Positions 24,896 to 35,900 of a stretch of 42,661 nt of DNA are shown in pieces; position 1 is the stretch's first letter; every line of letters begins with the position of its first letter. Source of the stretch: Clostridia bacterium (lineage in GTDB: Bacteria > Bacillota > Clostridia > UMGS1883). The stretch covers positions 1 through 42,661 of the forward strand of contig JAUNBL010000013.1 of NCBI GenBank assembly GCA_030527235.1, written 5' to 3'. A program made the translations under genes and the position numbers. The notes beneath the pieces are model-generated. The model searched no databases. It was given only the letters and a program-made list of their open reading frames with translations, and was not told the DNA's origin.

Positions 24896-25770
24896 GAAAA
24901 TATCTTGACAACATGACGATGGAGCAGAGGCGCAACCTTGAAGGATATGGTTTTATATCGCCGTGGATTTTCGGGACATTGTTTCTTTTCCTTATACCGC
25001 TTGTACAGTCAATTCGTCTGAGTTTCAGCGAAATTACACAGCTCTCCGGATATCAGATGGCGTGGGTCGGATTTGAGAACTACAGAAAACTTTTCCTTGA
25101 GGACGTCAATTTTATAGATTATATGACGCGCGCGATTCAGAATACGCTGATAAACACGCCGATAATCATCATTTTTTCACTTGTCATAGCAATTATGGTG
25201 AATCAGAAAATTAAATGCCGCGCGTTTTTCAGAAGTGCGTTTTTCCTGCCGGTGCTTTTAGGTACAGGTTACGTGATGGACCAGCTTCTTGGCCGCGGCG
25301 TGGCGGAAGAAGCTGTCAGCGCAGCACAGCAGGTCATCTCTCCGGATGGTCCGCTGTCGTATCTCGGAGCGGATTTGGTTATGATGCTCAATCAGTTCTT
25401 AGCGAGAATAACGGAAATATTTTGGAAATCGGGTGTTCAGATTCTGCTGTTTCTTTCAGGGCTGCAGAGCATTTCACCGGCTCTTTACGAATCGGCAAAA
25501 TGCGATGGAGCGACAAGCTGGGAAATGTTTTGGAAGATAACGCTTCCGCTCATTTCCCCGGTAATACTTTTGAATTTCATATACACAATGATAGATTCGT
25601 TTACCGATTCGGCAAACCCGATAGTCGCATATATTCTTGAACAGTCTAAGAGCCAGCAGTTTGAATACGGAGCCGCAATAGGGTGGATATACTTCATATT
25701 CGTATTTGTGTTTGTAATGATAGTATTCGGCATTATTAACCGCTTTACGGTTAATCTGGCTGAAAAGTAA
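24892..25770 (+). CDS. Carbohydrate ABC transporter permease, MalF-like (pair 2)
   Basis: A 292-residue six-segment permease beginning with GTG inside the stop of the DUF5696-like gene. YGFISPWIFGTLFLFLIPLV is the first membrane segment. The EAA loop is ESAKCDGATSWEMFWKITLP, with a less common cysteine where Ile is usual. It resembles sugar permeases often annotated next to Yip1/DUF5696 genes. Second permease of the cassette of this type, only distantly similar to 18727-19632. Confidence 0.9.
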   Translation: MRKYLDNMTMEQRRNLEGYGFISPWIFGTLFLFLIPLVQSIRLSFSEITQLSGYQMAWVGFENYRKLFLEDVNFIDYMTRAIQNTLINTPIIIIFSLVIAIMVNQKIKCRAFFRSAFFLPVLLGTGYVMDQLLGRGVAEEAVSAAQQVISPDGPLSYLGADLVMMLNQFLARITEIFWKSGVQILLFLSGLQSISPALYESAKCDGATSWEMFWKITLPLISPVILLNFIYTMIDSFTDSANPIVAYILEQSKSQQFEYGAAIGWIYFIFVFVFVMIVFGIINRFTVNLAEK

Positions 25771-25785
25771 AAGGAGGAGAGAGTA

Positions 25786-26748
25786 GTGAAAACAGAAGCG
25801 AACAATGCCCATATAAGTAAGTCTCTCTCCGCCGGAGAGAAAGCTAAGAGGATGCTGCACAAAGTCAACATCCCCATGTTCATAGGCCGAGCTGCAATGT
25901 ATATATTGCTTATAGACCTGGCGTTCGTGTTCCTGTACCCGTTTTTGTACATGATAATCACATCTTTCAAATCGCCCGATGATTTGGTGGACATAACGGT
26001 AACATGGATTCCGCGCGAGATATATACGACTAACTTCCGGATAGCGTTTCATTCGCTGAACTACATTCGCGGGTTCATAAACTCCACAGTGGTGACGTTA
26101 GGCTGTGTTGTAGGTCATATCCTCGCGTGTTCTATGATAGCGTACGGCTTCGCGCGCTACAAATTTCCCGGCCGAGATGTTCTTTTTGCTATTGTAATTT
26201 TAACATTGATTGTGCCCACGCAGGTCTTGGTATTCCCGCTCTTTATACAGTACTCTCAGATAGGACTTATAAATACCTTTGTACCGCTGATAGGGCCGAC
26301 TTTCCTGGGATACGGGCTGCGCGGAGGACTCTTTATCTTTATCTTCCGCCAATTCTACCTCGGACTGCCGTATGAACTTGAGGACGCGGCAAAAGTGGAT
26401 GGATGCAACGCGTTCAAAACATACTGGTCCATTGTACGACCGGTGGCGGGCAGCGCAACACTTGTAACAGGTATTCTTGCTATGGTTTGGCACTGGAACG
26501 ATTATCTTGAACCGAACCTCTACATTAACCGTTCAGAGAGTATGATGCTTCCGGCAAATCTGCCAATAATGTATAATGCATTAAACAGCGCCACGCCAGA
26601 GGAATTCATGCTTGACGGAGAACCTATTTACAATGAGGCAACGGTTATGGCAGGCACATTCATGGTCATACTTCCGATTTTGATTGTCTATATGTTCTTG
26701 CAGCGCAGATTCATGGAGGGTATTGAAAGGACAGGTATCGTAGGCTGA
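25786..26748 (+). CDS. Carbohydrate ABC transporter permease, MalG-like (pair 2)
   Basis: A 320-residue permease with a 40-residue cytoplasmic N-terminus and six membrane segments. The EAA loop reads EDAAKVDGCNAFKTYWSIVRP. It starts with GTG 25786 behind a strong AAGGAGGAGA site. Last gene of the cassette, closed by a terminator 33 bases downstream. Confidence 0.9.
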   Translation: MKTEANNAHISKSLSAGEKAKRMLHKVNIPMFIGRAAMYILLIDLAFVFLYPFLYMIITSFKSPDDLVDITVTWIPREIYTTNFRIAFHSLNYIRGFINSTVVTLGCVVGHILACSMIAYGFARYKFPGRDVLFAIVILTLIVPTQVLVFPLFIQYSQIGLINTFVPLIGPTFLGYGLRGGLFIFIFRQFYLGLPYELEDAAKVDGCNAFKTYWSIVRPVAGSATLVTGILAMVWHWNDYLEPNLYINRSESMMLPANLPIMYNALNSATPEEFMLDGEPIYNEATVMAGTFMVILPILIVYMFLQRRFMEGIERTGIVG

Positions 26749-26780
26749 CAAGCAAGAAAAAATATCCAGAGAAATAAGTT

Positions 26781-26824
26781 AAGGCGCCTTGAAATCTAAA
26801 CTAATGGTTTCAAGGTGTCTTTTT
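26781..26824 (+). terminator. Rho-independent terminator of the transporter cassette
   Basis: AAGGCGCCTTGAAA (26781-26794), 13-base loop, TTTCAAGGTGTCTT (26808-26821): 14 pairs including two G-U, then TTT. The 313-base gap 26749-27061 contains this terminator and the promoter at 26930; no gene was seen in it. Confidence 0.85.
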
Positions 26825-26926
26825 CATGTAGCCAATAATCTGACGATTCATGTGGAAAATGCACGAGAATCCTGATAAAAAGGCGTTTTTTCGGGATAAA
26901 CAGGCGTAGGAACCTGATATAAAATA

Positions 26927-26935
26927 TGTTATAAT
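26927..26935 (+). promoter_or_regulatory. Extended -10 promoter of the zinc-ribbon/YARHG/amidase operon
   Basis: TGTTATAAT gives a perfect TATAAT (26930-26935) with the TGn extension. The -35 region 17 bases upstream (TAGGAA, 26907-26912) is weak, as is common for extended -10 promoters. The leader to ATG 27062 is about 120 bases. Confidence 0.6.
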
Positions 26936-27061
26936 GGTCACAGCGGAATTGTAGGCAGTGCATTCAAAACGCAAATCGTTTTTCAAACAACCTGTATTTT
27001 GCAATGAAAGGACAAGTCAAATGTCGTAAGTACAATGTGTACAAAGAGGAGGAGGAAAATT

Positions 27062-27865
27062 ATGTTTTGCAATAATTGTGGAAAAGAAGTTTCAGAAGGG
27101 CTGAATTTTTGTAACGCATGTGGCTCAAAGGTGGGTGAAGACGCAGTTTACGGTCCGCAGCCTCAGACGACAAGTTTTAGCGCGCCGCCGTTTGAGGACG
27201 ACGCAAGGAAACGGACGACACAGGCGGTGAGTACCTTGCTTGCGATGCTTACTGTTATATGTATGTTGATGAGCTGGGTAGGCGGGGGAATTTCAGCGGA
27301 AAGACTTGCCGGTGAACTCATGGGGCGCCTTGACGCATATACGGAGGCAAATGTTTTGTCAGTGCAGTATTCGGCTACTGTTTTTGACGTTTCCAACGCC
27401 GTTGGAAAATTCAACCAAATTCTTGATTTGGCAAAAAGAGCAGCGAGCAGCGCTATGTCATATTCGGGTGCATTGTCGTCGCAAAATGAGTCGGCAATGT
27501 ATCAGATAAATGCAATAATGGGCGCTGTCGGGATAATCAACTTTATATTGTTCGTGTTGTCGCTTATGCTCGCTTTTGCAGTTATCTCCATGGTGTGTTT
27601 TGCATTTCTAATGATTTCAGGCAAAAAGATAGGAGCGTTCTTTGGGCAGCTCGGCAGCATGCTGGCGGTTTTGGCGGCAGTCATATTTGTGATATTTATG
27701 ATGGTGCTCAATTTTCAGCTTAAGGGTCTTATGTACACGATGGCAGAACCGGTGGCAAGCATGATACAAATAGGCGCCACCGTATGGACATATCTAACGA
27801 TTCTTTTCGGAGTTTTGTGTTTCATTTTTATTGCAACCCGCAAGAAAATTATTCAGGGAGAATAG
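27062..27865 (+). CDS. Zinc-ribbon membrane protein
   Basis: A 267-residue protein with an N-terminal zinc ribbon (Cys3, Cys6, Cys17, Cys20; CNNCGKEVSEG) and about four membrane segments (near 58-80, 145-170, 173-215 and 235-260). Function not recognised. ATG 27062 is chosen since AGGAGGAGGAAAA lies just upstream and the ribbon begins there; an in-frame ATG nine codons earlier lacks this. It is first of four genes in one unit, three of which carry similar cysteine ribbons. Confidence 0.8.
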   Translation: MFCNNCGKEVSEGLNFCNACGSKVGEDAVYGPQPQTTSFSAPPFEDDARKRTTQAVSTLLAMLTVICMLMSWVGGGISAERLAGELMGRLDAYTEANVLSVQYSATVFDVSNAVGKFNQILDLAKRAASSAMSYSGALSSQNESAMYQINAIMGAVGIINFILFVLSLMLAFAVISMVCFAFLMISGKKIGAFFGQLGSMLAVLAAVIFVIFMMVLNFQLKGLMYTMAEPVASMIQIGATVWTYLTILFGVLCFIFIATRKKIIQGE

Positions 27866-27875
27866 GGGGATATTT

Positions 27876-28274
27876 ATGGCGGATATATTTGATAAATTTG
27901 TAGATGGATTGAACAAGGGTGTTGCTACGGTAGGCGCCAATTCTAAGGCGATGATTGAAAAGGCAAAGGTTAACAATACTATCAAGGCGCTTGAGGACGA
28001 AAAAAAGCAGCTCGCAGAACTTTTGGGAATGAGAATTTACGATATGTATATTGCAGGTCAGGAAATAGTACGCGATGAAATCGCAAACTTCGCGACTGAA
28101 ATTACAAATCGGATAGAGCTTGTTGCAGTTCAGCATGAGATGCTGAAGAAAATTGAGGCTGAGGCGAATATGGCGTCAGGCATTGTAAGAGGAGCGGGTG
28201 GACTTTGCAAATGTGGCTTTACAAATCCGGATGGTGCGCGGTTTTGCGCAAAATGCGGAACGCCTCTCACATGA
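27876..28274 (+). CDS. Small helical protein with C-terminal zinc ribbon
   Basis: A 132-residue soluble protein. Residues about 1-105 are helical and charged, likely a coiled coil (KAKVNNTIKALEDEKKQLAELLG). The C-terminus is a zinc ribbon with Cys111, Cys113, Cys124 and Cys127, a CxC-x10-CxxC variant. AGGGGGA precedes ATG 27876, ten bases after the previous stop. No function known to me; perhaps a partner of the neighbouring ribbon proteins. Confidence 0.78.
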   Translation: MADIFDKFVDGLNKGVATVGANSKAMIEKAKVNNTIKALEDEKKQLAELLGMRIYDMYIAGQEIVRDEIANFATEITNRIELVAVQHEMLKKIEAEANMASGIVRGAGGLCKCGFTNPDGARFCAKCGTPLT

Positions 28275-28325
28275 ACAGTCTTGTACAGATAACTAAATAA
28301 GGGAATATAAAGGAGAGATTCTGAT

Positions 28326-28976
28326 ATGTATTGTCCGTATTGCGGAGCGCAGGAGAAGGAAGATTCGGTTTTCTGCGGAAACTGCGGAAAAAACATGCTG
28401 CAAGCAGCGCAAAACGAACAAAAAAGGAAAAACCCTGCTGCGGAGACATCAAAAGCGTCCACGAGCATAGCGCCGTATATTATTGTTCTGCTTTCAGTGC
28501 TTATTGTGTGTGCGGTAGCAATACTGTGTGTAATATCTGTAAATAGGAAAACGACAAGTTCCGGAAACACAGCATCGGTGAATTATCCTACAGAGGCAAC
28601 CGCGCCGGCCGGCATAACTCCAACGCCAATCCCCGCGCCAACGCCGATGCCCACACCCACGCCGGAAGCCACGCCGACTCCGCCTCCGGAAGTGGAAAAT
28701 CAATTTTATGATGACTATTTCTTCCCGTCAGACACAGAATACGTGACGCGAGAATTCTTAGACACTCTTAATCGCTCCGAGGTCGCTCTTTTGCGTAATG
28801 AGATCTATGCGCGCCACGGTTACGTGTTCGGCAGCGAGCCGTTCAAAACCTATTTTGAGCAAAAAGCGTGGTATATTCCCGACCCGGACTGGACTGAAAA
28901 CAATTTTTCAGATATCGAAAAGGCCAATCGTGATTTGATTGTTGCTTACGAACGTGAAAAGGGATGGCGAGATTGA
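28326..28976 (+). CDS. Zinc-ribbon, membrane-spanning YARHG-domain protein
   Basis: A 216-residue single-pass protein. N-terminal zinc ribbon (Cys3, Cys6, Cys17, Cys20), a membrane helix (about 46-70), a Pro/Thr-rich spacer (about 90-120, repeated PTPTP-like units) and a C-terminal YARHG domain (about 140-212; LRNEIYARHGYVF, YFEQKAWYIPD, LIVAYE). The topology puts the ribbon in the cytoplasm and the YARHG domain outside. YARHG domains are extracellular and of unknown function, often near cell-wall enzymes. Here the amidase gene overlaps its 3' end, fitting a cell-wall sensing role, which is inference. ATAAAGGAGAG is the ribosome site. Confidence 0.86.
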   Translation: MYCPYCGAQEKEDSVFCGNCGKNMLQAAQNEQKRKNPAAETSKASTSIAPYIIVLLSVLIVCAVAILCVISVNRKTTSSGNTASVNYPTEATAPAGITPTPIPAPTPMPTPTPEATPTPPPEVENQFYDDYFFPSDTEYVTREFLDTLNRSEVALLRNEIYARHGYVFGSEPFKTYFEQKAWYIPDPDWTENNFSDIEKANRDLIVAYEREKGWRD

Positions 28977-29779
28977 GAAAATTAGCGATTTTCTGCGTGG
29001 CTATGATTATCTGCGCCTGCGCGCCCGTTACAGACAGTGTGGTGGAAATAAATCCAACCAATCCAAGCAATCCAACCGAGTCGGTCGATGCAACAGATAT
29101 GACTGTGCCAACGTACGCGTCCTCGCAGATACGGGAGGATTTGCAAACACTTGCGGGAATGATTGTCTGCGTCGATGCAGGTCATGGCATTGCGGAAAAA
29201 AACAAGCGGGAACGTGTCGCGCCTAATTCCGAAGAAACAAAGGCGGCGTTTTTGGGCGGGACAAGCGGCTCGACGTATACCGAGGAAGAGTTGAATTTAA
29301 TTGTGGCACAGAAAATGGAAAAGAAACTCTGTGAATTGGGTGCGGTTGTACATATGGCTCGCACAGACCATACGACGGATATGGGCAATATTGACCGCGC
29401 TGAGTTTGCCTACGAACACAATTCGGATTTATGGATACGTATTCATGCCGACGGCAGTGAAAATAGGGATGCGCGCGGTATCAGCGTACTGATTCCGTCC
29501 AATGCATGTGTTGAAGAAGGTGTGCGCGCCGCAAGCGCGCGTGCGGCGAAAAATGTGCTTGACGCTCTTATTGCGCAGACGCGGGCAAAGAATCGGGGGT
29601 TGATAAAACGAGATGATTTGGTAGGATTTAACTGGACAAAGGTTCCCGTAATACTCATAGAAATGGGCTTTATGTCAAATGCAGAAGAAGATGAACTCTT
29701 GTCACGCGGCGATTACCAGGAGAAAATAGTTCAAGGTGTTGCGGACGGACTTGAGGAGTATTGGAAAACAAAACAATAA
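28964..29779 (+). CDS. N-acetylmuramoyl-L-alanine amidase lipoprotein (Amidase_3)
   Basis: A 271-residue cell-wall hydrolase that cuts the amide between N-acetylmuramic acid and L-alanine. A short signal peptide with lipobox (about MIICAC) suggests a lipid-anchored enzyme. The Amidase_3 zinc sites are complete: VCVDAGHG, the Glu in YTEEELN, the His in WIRIHADGS and the catalytic Glu in VILIEMGFMSN. There is no SPOR or SH3 domain. It starts 13 bases before the YARHG gene stop, so the two are probably translationally coupled, and ends the operon. Confidence 0.9.
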   Translation: MARLRKLAIFCVAMIICACAPVTDSVVEINPTNPSNPTESVDATDMTVPTYASSQIREDLQTLAGMIVCVDAGHGIAEKNKRERVAPNSEETKAAFLGGTSGSTYTEEELNLIVAQKMEKKLCELGAVVHMARTDHTTDMGNIDRAEFAYEHNSDLWIRIHADGSENRDARGISVLIPSNACVEEGVRAASARAAKNVLDALIAQTRAKNRGLIKRDDLVGFNWTKVPVILIEMGFMSNAEEDELLSRGDYQEKIVQGVADGLEEYWKTKQ

Positions 29780-29837
29780 TATAATAAGAGGTCACTGTAT
29801 TACTGTATTGAGTGTTTCTATACAGTGGCATAAAAGT

Positions 29838-29880
29838 AATCCCCCTATGACGGTCAATATCTTTGTCATAGGGGGATTTT
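29838..29880. terminator. Bidirectional Rho-independent terminator
   Basis: AATCCCCCTATGAC (29838-29851), loop, GTCATAGGGGGATT (29865-29878), then TTTT: a perfect 14-bp stem serving the amidase operon. On the minus strand it lies 46 bases beyond the stop of the 2670-residue gene and is followed by TTACTTTTA, so it can end that transcript too. A second small inverted repeat, CACTGTAT/ATACAGTG (29793-29827), sits just before it. Confidence 0.85.
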
Positions 29881-29923
29881 GGGGGTCTATGTTTTGCTCC
29901 CGCTCACGGAAGCCTTGGAGAAA

Positions 29924-32900
29924 TTACCGAAGGTGAACAGCTGTTGTCACTGCACGCATCCGATTATCCCACAGGAACACTCGCAGCGTATCTCCCGCAA
30001 GAAGCGCTTCTTTAAGTGTAAGCGGCAGGAGTTCTTCCTCGCCTGCGTCTACTGCAAGAGAATTCTTTTGCACATAGGCAAGTTCATTATTAGCATTATA
30101 CACCGCAACATATACTGTGGCGTTCAGTGCAGAACCGGAATTTGTCACACGGATTGTGACAGCGGTAGCTTCGGCGTTCATTGTCGCTGAGAGAGAGGCG
30201 GAGATAGATTCTTCCGTGGGTTCTTCCTCGGCGAATTCCATAAGCTGCTTTAGCTGTACACAGGTAAGCACATCGTTGTAAATCCGGAAGCCACTCACTG
30301 CGGCGTCTGCCTGGCCAATCAAATTTTCACCGGAAAGGTCCAGTACACCTGGGTCAAGCTCAATAAACTGGTCAACTAAGCCGTTTATATAGGTTTTTGC
30401 AATGCCGGTATGCGCGTCATAGCTAATCGCCAGATGAGTTTTACCGGGATTGGTCGTGCCGGTAGAGCCGTCGGTTGTGCCGGAATGGTTCTTGTTCCAG
30501 TCGGAATTTGACCATAGATTGCTGCTATTGTAGGAGCTGCCGCCAATTGTAAGTGTCGGAATGTACGATGAGGTGTTGACCTCATACTTCAGTTTTCCAC
30601 CGGCAAGATTGATGGGTGTTCCTCCCCAGTTAGAGGTTTTGCTGAAATCGACAAACGCCGATACGGTAAAGCTGTCACCTGTAACGAGGTTTTCATCCAG
30701 ACGGACTGTTTGCAAACCGCCCGGTGAAAATGCGGCAAGATTGTTGTTGCCGTCAAACTCCTCGTGTTCCATGTCGAAATTGGTGTGAACTGCCGTGGGG
30801 AATCCGTTGGGATAGGTTTTGTTCACAATCCAGAACCAATAGTCACCGTTCATCCAAATCAGGTCAAACATGTCGCCTTCATGCGTTCCGGGAATAGAGA
30901 AGGGACGGATGTTGTTCTTCACGGAATTTTTGGTGATAGGCTCACGTGCAAGTATCTGTCTGCCGTCATCGCTCATCGTGTATTTGATAATTTCATAGAC
31001 AGTGCCAAAGATTCCTTCGACGGGTATCGAACCGTAAATCACATTGGGTGTTTCAGAGTCGAGCGATATACCGCCGCTATAACACTGTTCCGAACTGCTG
31101 AGATGGAAAGCTCCTCCTGCGTCGTCCAGCTTCGTCTTGACCCATTCGCCGCCGACAGGATCCCATTTTGCGTAGTAATAGGTGTGAAGCGTTTTGTCAC
31201 TGCTGATTCTCACCATAGCTATAACCGGATTTTCGCTGCTGTCAAGCTCAATCTGCCATACCCATCCGCGCAGACTGGTAGAACGGTCGTCAACCACAAA
31301 TGAAGGATCGGTCTCGTTATTGGTAATTCTGAAGGGAAGAGCCGTTGTCAAGATATCACCAAGTGCACCCTTAACTGCGACCTGAACGTTACCTTCCGTG
31401 AAGTCGGTAATCTGGATGGCATTGTAGTAAAGCGCAACGGGATTAATATTATCCGGGTGCGTCGAGCTGTATGTGAGGTGTATGGTGTCCTTACCGTTTG
31501 AAACATACTTAGCGTACGGACGGCATCCGCTGCTCTGTGCGCTGGAAGAAACGATTTGACGCGGTCCCCAAGTGAACGCAAAAGTATAATCGTTTTCTGC
31601 ATTTGGCATATTGAGCTGAGCCATGGTAGGATGCCAGTTTGTTCCTCTCCAGCACAGGTATACGTGGTTGAGGTCATCAGAAAGAATAAACGGGTTGGGA
31701 TATGTTGTCGCAGCTGATGTCAGCAGCTTCTTCTCCGCTCCCAGTGTCGTAATATCGCCCGGCTTCTGAGAGACTCGGTAGTAGAAAGCGCTTTCGTCGG
31801 TATGACGTGAATAGATGATTAGAACGTGCTCGTCGGGAAGAACGAGGAATGCCGGAGCATCGTGGTCGTCAGGCTGGAAATTGCTCCTCACAAGGGTTTC
31901 GCTCACTTCACCTGTAAGATGGTTATACTGCGTTGCCTTGATTGAACCGTGAACATCAATATAGCCTACGTATGTCATATCAATAGTTCCGGCGTCGTTT
32001 TTATAATGCAGCGCACGGTCGTCGGCAAACCAGCAGTAAGCGCCTTCCGGAGAAATTTCATAGCCGCTGAAAATATCATCGGGTGAGACCGGCGTGTACA
32101 CCAGTAAAATGTTGTTTTGGGATTCATCCTCAGCGACCTCGACAGAAAGCGTCGAAAGCTCAGGCTTGTATGTATAAATGCGGTCATTGATAGTGATGGA
32201 AGCATCGGGGGTGGATGTATACCGATAAGATGTTCCTATCGCAATCTTAGGAATGGTGACACTGTCTTTCAGCAATTCACCTGTGTCGTCTACGGTTTTG
32301 ACCGTAACAGCCGCGCGTTCATAATATACCGGATCGCCTTCAACATAGACAAGCTCAAGCTGTGCCGCCTGTCCGGAAGTAATCGAACCCCAGTAATTTG
32401 CTCCCGTATTGGTCCGCAGTGCAAAGGAAAGGGTATCGGTATAATCTATAGTCGCTAAAGCTTCGCTGATGTCTATTTCTTTCCACCCAGTCGTGCCATT
32501 GGCGAATGAAAGCGATGCAAGATATCCGGACGAACCAAATTCAGGCGCGTTGTCGTACGTCAGTGTCTGTCCGCTCCAAGTGTTGTCCTCAATTAGGTAA
32601 ATATCCGTAGTTCTTGTTGTCTCGTTTGTCGCCTGCTGCACGTAGAAACGGAGTTTTGCACTGATGATTTTTGAATACCTGTACTCATCCGAAGGCAGCG
32701 AGAATTTAATATAAGTGTCACGCGTGCTGTTTGCGCCCATTGACCCCTCCATACCGGACGTAAGCAGGTATGACGCGGTGCTTTGCGGCGTTGATGTCTG
32801 GGCGCTGTTAGTATAAGCGTTGTCCGAAGCCAAAGCTGATTTGGATATGATGTTGCCGCTGTATTCGGTGCGCTCATATACGATTTTTACCGTGTTGTCT

Positions 32901-35900
32901 CCGTCGGCGGAAACTCTTACGCTTAAATCGGATTTCTCGGCGCTGTATACATAATTAGTTCCGTCGGCCGACTGGTAATACAACTCAGGCTGAAGCTTGT
33001 AAACATAAGTTGAGCCTACAACGACTGATTCCTCAAGCAGTGTTTTCTGAGAAAGCGGTGTCCCGTCGGCGTCCTCAATGCTCAAATGAACATCGCGCCG
33101 CTCTCTAACAGGAGCAGTGCCGTCGTTCCGATAGGTCACTTCCAATTTCGGAGCCAAACCATCGTTGACCTCAATCGAAGTGATATAGCAAGAGGCAGTA
33201 TCGGTGGTCAGGCACAGTGATACGTCAACGGTGTCGTTCGCAATCTCAGATAGAGCATCGGTTACGTCAATCTCATACCAGCCTGTCGCGTTATGCGCAA
33301 AGGTTACACTGCCTACTGCATCATTTTTGGCGGGCGCGTTGCTCCAAGTGAGCGTATCGGCGTCCCATCCGGCATCTGTCAGCGAAGCGTACACAGTTCT
33401 GTCTGTGTTGTTGCCTGTCCTGTTGACATAGAATTTCAGCTTCGCAGAGGAAATCTCGCTAAACGCAATTTGTACGAGACTGAACTTCAAGAAAGTGTCA
33501 CGCGTAGATAGTGCGGGGGAAGCGCCGGCCGCTTTGGTCACCAGCAAATACGAAGAACGGTCCTGCACGGAAGTGGGGTTATTTTCATCGGTATATGCAT
33601 TTTGCGAAGCCTCGAATTCCGCTTTCAGTTCAAGTCCGGAGCGTTCTTTTGCGTATACGAGAGTCAAAACATTGTTGGTATTACCTATAACAATCGATGT
33701 GGTGGACAGGTTCTCCATGTACACATAGGTCTCTCCGCCGTATTGACGGAAAGTATCAGGAGCTCCGTTAAAGCTGAACTCTCTTCCGACAGGGAGGTCT
33801 TCGGCATATATGGAGTCATCTTGCAGCTTAACGCCATCCGGGTCCGTAATACTGAGAGTCACATCTCTGCGCGGGACGCTGCCGTCATCCAAATATGAGA
33901 CAACCAGTCTCGGCGCAGTACCCTCACCGTCTTCCAAAGGTGCAATATAGTTGCATGCCGTATCAACTTTCAGCCGAATCGAAAAGTCACCCGTCTCGTT
34001 GGTAACATTCGCGGCCATATACTCCGTGATGTCGATTTGATACCAGTCCGACACGCCGCCGGAGAAGCTGACAGAACCCATCATGTCCGCAAGCTTATAT
34101 GTGGGCGCGTTGTTCCATGAAACATCATTTTGTACCCAATCCGAAGAAACGGGATATGCTTGGGTGGCGCGAACCGCAGAATTGGTCGCGCTGTCAACAA
34201 AGAACGTCAGCTTGGCCGAGACAATTTCAGAGAAGTTAATGTAATCCATATCGAACTTTAAGAGAATATCGCGGTTTGCCAAAGCCGGGTCTTTTCCTGC
34301 TGTGCTCGAAACCAGCAAGCCGTCGCCGTTACTGGTGCGAAGGTTGGGGTCGCTTTCGTTCACCCACGCGTTTTCGGACACAAGGATGTTGTCTGTATAA
34401 AATTGGCTTGCGTTATACGCTTTGTAAATCAATCGAATCTCGTTCTCTGCCGTATTCTCGGAAACTATGATTGCAGTCACGGAATTTTGAGGCTGATACA
34501 GATAGACAAATTCGTTCTTGGTGAACTGTTCCGTGACTGTATCAACGACGCTGAATTCACGCCCGACGATGCCCTGCTGCGTTTTTTCCTCAATGATGCC
34601 ATCTTCTGTGTCAATGAGAACGATGCGAACATCCCGGAATTGTTTTTCGACTGCCTCACCTGCGGCAGTGTAGGAAATATTCAGCTTCATTGCGTTTGCA
34701 GCGCCTGCGGCGACAGGGCTGATTTCCGTCACTGCGGTATTTGTTTTCATTCTAAACGAAATGCTGTCGGGAATATTATCTTTGATTGAGTTGAAATAGT
34801 CAGTCAAATCCACGCTGTATAGTCCTGTAGCGCTTTGCTGAATTTCAACGCTCCCCAAGGGAAGAGCTGTGTCACAAACGGGCGCGTTGTTCCAGCACGC
34901 CGTCTTTGAGGTCCAGTTTGAATCGCATGCGTATAATGTGATAGTTCTGGGACCGGTATTGGTGGATGAGGTTACGACAAAGCTGAACACTGCGCTTTCA
35001 ATTTCCGCTGCGTCAATAAACGAAGTGTCAAACTTCACTAACCCGTCGCGGTTCGTTCTTGCTTTTCCTGAACCCTCTATACCCGTCAGTTGGATTAATG
35101 ATTCATTGTTCTGCACCGTTGAGGCGGCGTTTTCGACCACGAATGCGTTATCATCGGCGACAACCGTCACAGTCGCCGCTTCTCCGGGATAGATAGGAAC
35201 TTGCTTGTAGACCAATACAATCTCGTTTTGGGTATCCGCCTCGACGGTAAGAGAAAGTATAGAAGCATCTTCGTCATATGAGTACACGTTGCCTTGGTCA
35301 GTTTTAATCATTGCGGGAATTTTTTCGGAATAGCTGTACACTCTGCCTGCGACTTCATTGCAGAGAGTAACGGGGTCAGACAGTTCATTACCCCACACGT
35401 CATGTCTATGGAGCACAACCTCGCCTTTCTTTGCTGTGGTCGGCGCTCCCTCGTAGTATTCAAGTTCAAGATACGGCGCGGTACCTTCGCCTGTCGTAGC
35501 TAAATTGACGGCGGCTGTATCCACTTCAAGCATGAAACTGACATCAGTCTCTCCGCCTACCAGGTTTTCCATAAAGGACGTGACATCAATCTGCGCCGAA
35601 CCTGCCGTTGTCATGCGTGCCAATTCTATTTGTCCGGCTGCCGCAGCGGGTCTTTCTCCGGCAAACACCGGCGCGCTGTTCCATGTTACGCTTGTGCTGT
35701 CCCATGCAGAAGAAATCGGATAAGCGTACAAGACGCGCGTTCCGTTATTGGAAGCGGAATTGACGGTAAGAACAAGTTTGGCGGATTTAATTCGCTCATA
35801 AGCTATATTGGCAAGGTCAAATTTCATAAAACCAACGCGTGTTGCCGATGCAGCGGATGCCGTAGAAGTGGACCACGTCGGGAGAGAACTGCTGGAGACA

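Noticed and set aside
27004-27075. Short 23-codon upstream frame before the first zinc-ribbon gene
   Set aside because: No ribosome site precedes it, the peptide has no features, and it overlaps the strong ribosome site and start at 27062.
30764-31303. Plus-strand frame of 179 codons inside the giant minus-strand gene
   Set aside because: The minus strand encodes continuous recognisable propeller sequence here; the plus frame has no family features.
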